NCBI RefSeq assembly: GCF_007856155.1
Contig: NZ_CP042266.1
Span: 7,502,001-7,566,000, forward strand
Reading direction: 5' to 3'
Length of the DNA stretch: 64,000 nucleotides
Source: Streptomyces qinzhouensis
Lineage (GTDB): Bacteria; Actinomycetota; Actinomycetes; Streptomycetales; Streptomycetaceae
The position numbers and the translations under genes are program-made. How positions within the stretch are numbered: the stretch's first letter is position 1; the number at the start of each line of letters is the position of its first letter. The notes below the pieces were generated by a model that worked only from the letters and a program-made list of their open reading frames with translations, made no database searches and was not told where the DNA came from. This document shows, in pieces, positions 60,021-64,000 of this stretch.

Positions 60021-61179
60021 TCCCGTACCGGATCGGCCCCGCACGAACGCCGATCCGCCCGGCCCCCCTGATCCGCCCGATCCGTCCGGCCCACCCGTTC
60101 CGCTTGGCCCGGTGGACCCGGTGGACCCGGTGGACCCGGTGGACCCGGTGGACTCGGTGGACTCGGTGGACTCGGTGGACTCGGTGGACTCGGTGGACCC
60201 GGTGCCCGCCCCCGCCGCCCGTTCGCCGCGATCCCGGATCACGCGGCTGCTCGCCGCCGTCGTCCTGCTCGGCGCGACGGCCCTGGCGGTCGGCGGCGCG
60301 CTGGACGGCGCCGGTGCGGAGATCTCCGCCGCCGCCCGGCGCCCCGGCGGGGCCGTACTGCTGGTCGCCGCCGTGCTCGCCAACGCGGCGGGCCTGATGC
60401 TGTCGATGCTCTCCTGGCGGGTGCTGGTCGCGGACGGCGACGCACGGCTGCCGATGCCGGTCGCCGCCAGAATCTTCTTCATCGGGTTCATCAGCAAGTT
60501 CGTCCCCGGCCGGATCTGGGGTGTGCTCGCGCATCTCCAGCTCGGCCGGGACGCGGGGGTGGCGCCCGAGCGGATGCTGTCCGGCTTCGGGCTCGGCCTG
60601 GTGATCGGCATCGCCACCGGCGCCGGCGCCGGACTGCTGGTGGCGCCCGCGGTACTCGGCTCCTACGCCTGGGCGTTCGCGCCGCTCGTTCTGCTGGCCG
60701 TCGCCGCCTACGCCCGGCCCGGCTGGGTGAACCGGCTGGTGGCATCGGCCCTGAGACTGGCGCGTCGGCCCGCGGTCGAACCGGGTACGCCGCGAGCCGT
60801 ACGCCGGTCGATCCTGCTCTCGCTGGCCTCGTGGGGCGTATCCGGTCTGCATCTGTGGGCGCTCGCCGTGCTGTTCGGCGCGCCGCCCGGTCTCTCGCTC
60901 CCGGTGACCGTCGGCGGCTTCGCGCTGGCCACCGTCGCGGGCAGCCTGGCCTTTGTGCTGCCCGACGGCATCGGCGCCCGGGAGCTGGTGCTGCTGGCCC
61001 CGCTGGCCGTCGTGCTGCCACCGGCCGCCGCCACCGCCGTGGTGATCGCCAGCCGTCTGGTCTGCGTCCTGAGCGAGGTGGCCGCCACCGGTGCCGTCCT
61101 GCTCTGGGCCCGGCTCGCCCGCCCCGCCCCCGCCCCCGCCGCCCTGTCCCGTACCACCGTTCCGGAAGGAGCCCGATGA
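60013..61179 (+). CDS. Lysylphosphatidylglycerol-synthase-like membrane protein
   Basis: A 388-residue protein. The first 70 residues are disordered and include ten Val-Asp-Pro/Ser repeats. About eight membrane helices follow (for example VVLLGATALAVGGALDGAG, FFIGFISKFVPGRIWGVLAHL, GIGARELVLLAPLAVVLPP), matching the UPF0104/AglD-like family of LPG synthase-type flippase or lipid-handling proteins. GxxISKxVPGRIWG is a hallmark. In such operons it may flip or modify a lipid-linked sugar. GTG overlaps the previous stop and the ATGA junction couples it to the aminotransferase. Confidence 0.85.
   Translation: MSDPVPDRPRTNADPPGPPDPPDPSGPPVPLGPVDPVDPVDPVDPVDSVDSVDSVDSVDSVDPVPAPAARSPRSRITRLLAAVVLLGATALAVGGALDGAGAEISAAARRPGGAVLLVAAVLANAAGLMLSMLSWRVLVADGDARLPMPVAARIFFIGFISKFVPGRIWGVLAHLQLGRDAGVAPERMLSGFGLGLVIGIATGAGAGLLVAPAVLGSYAWAFAPLVLLAVAAYARPGWVNRLVASALRLARRPAVEPGTPRAVRRSILLSLASWGVSGLHLWALAVLFGAPPGLSLPVTVGGFALATVAGSLAFVLPDGIGARELVLLAPLAVVLPPAAATAVVIASRLVCVLSEVAATGAVLLWARLARPAPAPAALSRTTVPEGAR
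60112..60201 (+). repeat. 9-bp tandem repeat (Val-Asp-Pro/Ser)
   Basis: Ten consecutive 9-base units, GTGGACCCG or GTGGACTCG (four, five and one in order), encoding Val-Asp-Pro or Val-Asp-Ser near the N-terminus of the LPG-synthase-like protein. Slipped-strand changes would stay in frame. Confidence 0.9.
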
Positions 61180-62621
61180 CCGCCGCAGCACCGCTGATCA
61201 GCCTCGACGAGGCGGAAGAGCTGACCGTACGTCAAGTCCACGAGCTGTACCGCTCGCACGTCAACCGGAGCCAGGTCGCGCTGATGACCTCCTTCGGCTT
61301 CGGCCGGGAACTGGTCGACCACGCCGAGGGCGCCTGGATCCACACCCGCGACGGCCGCCGCATCCTGGACTTCACCGGCGGCGTCGGCGTACTGAACCAC
61401 GGCCACAACCATCCCCGGATCCTGGCCGCCCGCCGGCGCTTCCAGGAGCGGCAGCGCATGGAGGTCCACAAGACCTACTTCTCGCCGTACGTCGCCGCGC
61501 TGGGCCACAACCTCGCCCAGCTGCTGCCGGCCGACCTCGGGATGTCCTTCTTCCCCAACTCCGGCGCCGAGGCGGTGGAGGGCGCGGTGAAGCTCGCGTA
61601 CAAATACCACGCCGGGCGCCGGACCCGGATCCTGCACGCCGACATCAGCTTCCACGGCAAGCTCCTCGGCTCGGGAAGCCTGACGGGCAGCGCCCAGTCC
61701 GCCGCCTTCAGATTCCCCGGTATCCCCGGGGTCGCCACCTTCACCTACGGCGATCTCGACTCGGTGCGCGAGGCCGTCGGCCGCGCCCGCGACGCCAAGG
61801 GCGGCTGCGACGTCTACGCGATCCTCATCGAACCGTTCTCGGCCTCCACCATGACCGAGTGCTCCGAGGGATTCCTCCGCGGTCTGCGCGACCTGTGCAC
61901 CGCCGAGGACATCGTGCTGATCTTCGACGAGATCTACACCGGCTGGGGCAAGACGGGCAGCCTGTTCCACTTCATGCGCTATCCCGGCCTGGTGCCCGAC
62001 GTGGTCACCACCTCCAAGGCCTTCGGCGGCGGCAAGTCCTCCATCTCCGCCTTCGTCGCCCGCGAACCGGTCTTCAAGAAGGCCTACGACAACCTCGGCG
62101 ACGCCATGCTCCAGTCCACCAGCACCACCTACTACGGCTTCGGCGAGGAGACCGCCACCGCCATCGAGGCCGTCAACATCGTGGTCGAGGACGACTATCC
62201 GGCCCGGGCCCGCGCTATCGAACGGGTACTCGTCCCGGGTCTGGAGCGGCTGCGCAAGCAGTACCCCGACATCATCGCCGACGTCCGGGGCGCCGGAGCG
62301 CTGCACGGGGTGTTCCTGGACGGCGGTCCGCGCATCCTCGACCTCGCCGCCAAGCTCGCCCCCGGCGGCCTCGCCCGCGACCCCCTGCTGCGGACCAAAC
62401 TGATCACCTGCGCGGTGATCAACGCGATGTACCGGGAGCACGACGTGTTCCTCTACTACACGCTCAACGGCCGCAGCCCGCTGGTCGTCGCGCCGCCGCT
62501 GGTCGCCGGACCCGCCGAGGTGGAGATCTTCCTGGACGCCTTCGAACGGACCCTCGCCAAGGGACTCACCCGGCTGCTCACCGCCTTCGTGAAGGACAAG
62601 GCGGTGTCCCGATGGGCCTGA
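61176..62621 (+). CDS. Class III aminotransferase
   Basis: A 481-residue PLP-dependent fold-type I enzyme of the class III family. FPNSGAEAVEGAVKLAYKY is the PLP phosphate region, LIFDEIYTGWGKTG the cofactor-stacking motif, and TTSKAFGGGKSS includes the PLP Lys281. The family uses omega-amino donors; here a sugar or lipid-precursor substrate is plausible because the neighbours are a glycosyltransferase, an epimerase and a prenyltransferase. Sugar aminotransferases are usually class DegT/V, so the substrate is unsettled. ATG follows GGAAGGA and overlaps the previous stop by 4 bases. Confidence 0.88.
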   Translation: MTAAAPLISLDEAEELTVRQVHELYRSHVNRSQVALMTSFGFGRELVDHAEGAWIHTRDGRRILDFTGGVGVLNHGHNHPRILAARRRFQERQRMEVHKTYFSPYVAALGHNLAQLLPADLGMSFFPNSGAEAVEGAVKLAYKYHAGRRTRILHADISFHGKLLGSGSLTGSAQSAAFRFPGIPGVATFTYGDLDSVREAVGRARDAKGGCDVYAILIEPFSASTMTECSEGFLRGLRDLCTAEDIVLIFDEIYTGWGKTGSLFHFMRYPGLVPDVVTTSKAFGGGKSSISAFVAREPVFKKAYDNLGDAMLQSTSTTYYGFGEETATAIEAVNIVVEDDYPARARAIERVLVPGLERLRKQYPDIIADVRGAGALHGVFLDGGPRILDLAAKLAPGGLARDPLLRTKLITCAVINAMYREHDVFLYYTLNGRSPLVVAPPLVAGPAEVEIFLDAFERTLAKGLTRLLTAFVKDKAVSRWA

Positions 62622-63655
62622 GCATCGCCGTCACCGGAGCCGCGGGCATGCTCGGCTCCCATCTGGTCACCCGGCTGGCCGCCGACGGGCACGAGGTGAC
62701 CGGGCTCGATCTGCGCCCCGCCGAGACCACCCCGCAGGGCGCCCGGCATCTGCTCGCCGACATCCGCGACGGCGCCGCCCTCGCCCGTGCCTTCGCCGGG
62801 GCCGACGCCCTGGTGCACTGCGCCGCCGCGCTGCCCAGCTACCCTGTCGACCAGATCCGCTCCATCACGGTGGACGGCACCCGCAGCGTCCTCACCGCCG
62901 CCGAACAGGCCCGTATCCCGCGCGTCGTGCACATCTCCTCCACCGCGGTCTACGGGCTGCCCAAGCGGGTGCCCACGCCCGAGGAGCATCCGCGCGAGCC
63001 CGTCGACCCGTACAGCAGCGCCAAGGCGGAGGCCGAGACGGTCTGCGAGGAATTCCGCGCCCGGGGCATGTGTCTGCCGGTGCTGCGCCCCAAGACCTTT
63101 GTCGGCCCCGGCCGGATGGGCCTCTTCTCGATGCTCTTCGAATGGGCCGACGAACGGCGCAACTTCCCGGTCCTCGGGCGCGGCGACGTCCGGATACAGA
63201 TGTTCGGCATGGCCGATCTGGTGGACGCGGTCGTACTCGCCCTGGCGGCCCCGCCGGAGATCGCCAACGATGTGTACAACGTCGGCGCCGCCGAGTTCGG
63301 CACCATCCGCGAGGACTTCCAGGCCGTCCTGGACGCCGCGGGACACGGGAAGCGAGTCGTCTCGCTGCCCGCGGGCCCGGCCCTCGCCGTACTGCGAGGG
63401 CTGGAGCGCGGCAGGCTCTCACCGGTGTACGGCCGACTGCTCTACAAGCTGCTCGACGACAGCTATGTCGACATCAGCCGCGCCCGCGAACGGCTCGGCT
63501 TCCGGCCGCAGCAGTCGAACCGCGATGCCATCCTGCGCACCTACGAGTGGTGGCGCACCCTGCCCGCCGCCCGCGCCGCCACCGGCGCCGGCGGCCGGAC
63601 CAGCCGTGACCCCTGGAAGCAGGGAGCGCTCGGGCTGGCCAAGGTCTTCTTCTGA
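62612..63655 (+). CDS. NAD-dependent epimerase/dehydratase
   Basis: A 347-residue extended-type SDR. VTGAAGMLGSHLV is the NAD-binding GxxGxxG, HISSTAVYG provides the catalytic Ser, and YSSAK (Tyr-x3-Lys) the active-site pair. It should act on a nucleotide-sugar or polyprenyl-linked sugar. The ATG overlaps the aminotransferase stop by 10 bases. The next gene, UbiA-like, starts 34 bases after the stop. DPPR synthase-type UbiA genes often sit beside epimerase-like reductases (compare DprE2) in decaprenylphosphoryl-arabinose pathways; this parallel is inference. Confidence 0.88.
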   Translation: MGLSIAVTGAAGMLGSHLVTRLAADGHEVTGLDLRPAETTPQGARHLLADIRDGAALARAFAGADALVHCAAALPSYPVDQIRSITVDGTRSVLTAAEQARIPRVVHISSTAVYGLPKRVPTPEEHPREPVDPYSSAKAEAETVCEEFRARGMCLPVLRPKTFVGPGRMGLFSMLFEWADERRNFPVLGRGDVRIQMFGMADLVDAVVLALAAPPEIANDVYNVGAAEFGTIREDFQAVLDAAGHGKRVVSLPAGPALAVLRGLERGRLSPVYGRLLYKLLDDSYVDISRARERLGFRPQQSNRDAILRTYEWWRTLPAARAATGAGGRTSRDPWKQGALGLAKVFF

Positions 63656-63688
63656 CCACCTGGAACCCCAGCAGTGGAGAACCGTGCC

Positions 63689-64000
63689 GTGGACATCCCG
63701 AAGTTCTCCGCCGCGCCCGTGCGCGTGGCGGCCCCACCCGCCTTCGTCCCTCCCCGCCCAGCACCGGCAGGGCCCACCGACCCCCGCCGCCGCCCGGTGG
63801 CCGACCTGCTGGCCCTGATCCGCCCCGGCCAGTGGGTGAAGAACCTGGCCGTGGTCCCCCTCGTCCTCCTCGACACCCGCCACTGGACGTCCTCCGGTGC
63901 CGGCCGGATCCTCTGGGCGCTGGCCGTCTTCACCCTCGCCTCCGCGATCGTGTACGTCGTCAACGACCTCGCCGACCGCGAACGCGACCGGCTGCACCCC
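63689..64000 (+). CDS. UbiA-family prenyltransferase, truncated by window end
   Basis: The 104 visible residues contain LLALIRPGQWVKNLAVVPLVLLDTRHW and a membrane helix with IVYVVNDLADRERDRLHP. The QWVKN and NDxxDxxxDRxHP motifs match decaprenyl-phosphate phosphoribosyltransferase (DPPR synthase)-type UbiA proteins, which join a phosphoribosyl group to polyprenyl phosphate. The Asp-rich motif is intact. GTG at 63689 has GGAGA about 8 bases upstream; GTG at 63674 is an alternative. The C-terminal two thirds lie beyond the window. Confidence 0.8.
   Translation, partial: MDIPKFSAAPVRVAAPPAFVPPRPAPAGPTDPRRRPVADLLALIRPGQWVKNLAVVPLVLLDTRHWTSSGAGRILWALAVFTLASAIVYVVNDLADRERDRLHP

Overview
The window is very GC-rich, with third codon positions almost always G or C, frequent GTG/TTG starts, AGGAGG-type ribosome sites and many 4-base ATGA/GTGA stop/start overlaps. 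Together with a SARP regulator, Crp/LuxR regulators, Tat-exported enzymes and an actinobacterial type VII secretion locus, this points to a chromosomal segment of a Streptomyces or close relative. No rRNA, tRNA, CRISPR array or insertion sequence was recognised.

Region 1 (1-2387): a Tat-exported formylglycine sulfatase, preceded by a 30-codon cysteine-containing leader ORF of the type found before sulfur-acquisition genes in Streptomyces.

Region 2 (2388-7992): a Crp/Fnr regulator, then four genes joined by 4-base overlaps. They encode a class III nucleotide-cyclase-like protein, a STAND/NLR-like protein with a degenerate P-loop, an unknown protein and a small three-helix membrane protein resembling the PycTM effector of Pycsar defence. 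The cyclase C-terminus and the STAND-like N-terminus share a near-identical 14-residue motif (G-[AV]-ALMGNVG-x-DFTY), reminiscent of the amyloid signalling motifs that couple NLR proteins to effectors. This is my leading candidate for an undescribed cyclic-nucleotide conflict system.

Region 3 (7993-20040): a nitrogen-scavenging region. It has a fused UreAB and a divergent UreC (no accessory genes), a cytosolic agmatine-deiminase-like enzyme, a five-gene oligopeptide-type ABC importer, a second Tat-exported agmatine-deiminase-like enzyme, and RutA pyrimidine monooxygenase. The ureAB and deiminase operons share the same promoter architecture, with an 18-bp inverted repeat over the -35 box, so one missing regulator probably controls both.

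Region 4 (20100-52407): a type VII secretion locus. It encodes a beta-helix/double-AAA EccA-like protein, a mycosin protease, EccC, EccD, EccB, small WXG100-type proteins, a coiled-coil WXG protein, a YbaB-like protein and a 4522-residue giant protein. The giant has a CpnT-like N-terminus, two tandem HExxH metallopeptidase-like modules and a possible degenerate OTU-like C-terminus. A membrane-anchored ricin-type lectin overlaps its 3' end on the other strand. A 22-bp tandem direct repeat sits between the divergent eccC and eccD.

Region 5 (52486-56886): a SARP-type regulator with an ATPase domain, divergent from a secreted lysyl-oxidase-family protein, which ends at a perfect 38-bp palindrome acting as a likely terminator.

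Region 6 (57152-64000): a LuxR-type regulator divergent from a tightly packed operon: a small unknown protein, GT2 glycosyltransferase, LPG-synthase/flippase-like membrane protein, class III aminotransferase, NAD-dependent sugar epimerase and a UbiA-family prenyltransferase cut off by the window end. This looks like a lipid-linked glycan or glycolipid pathway.
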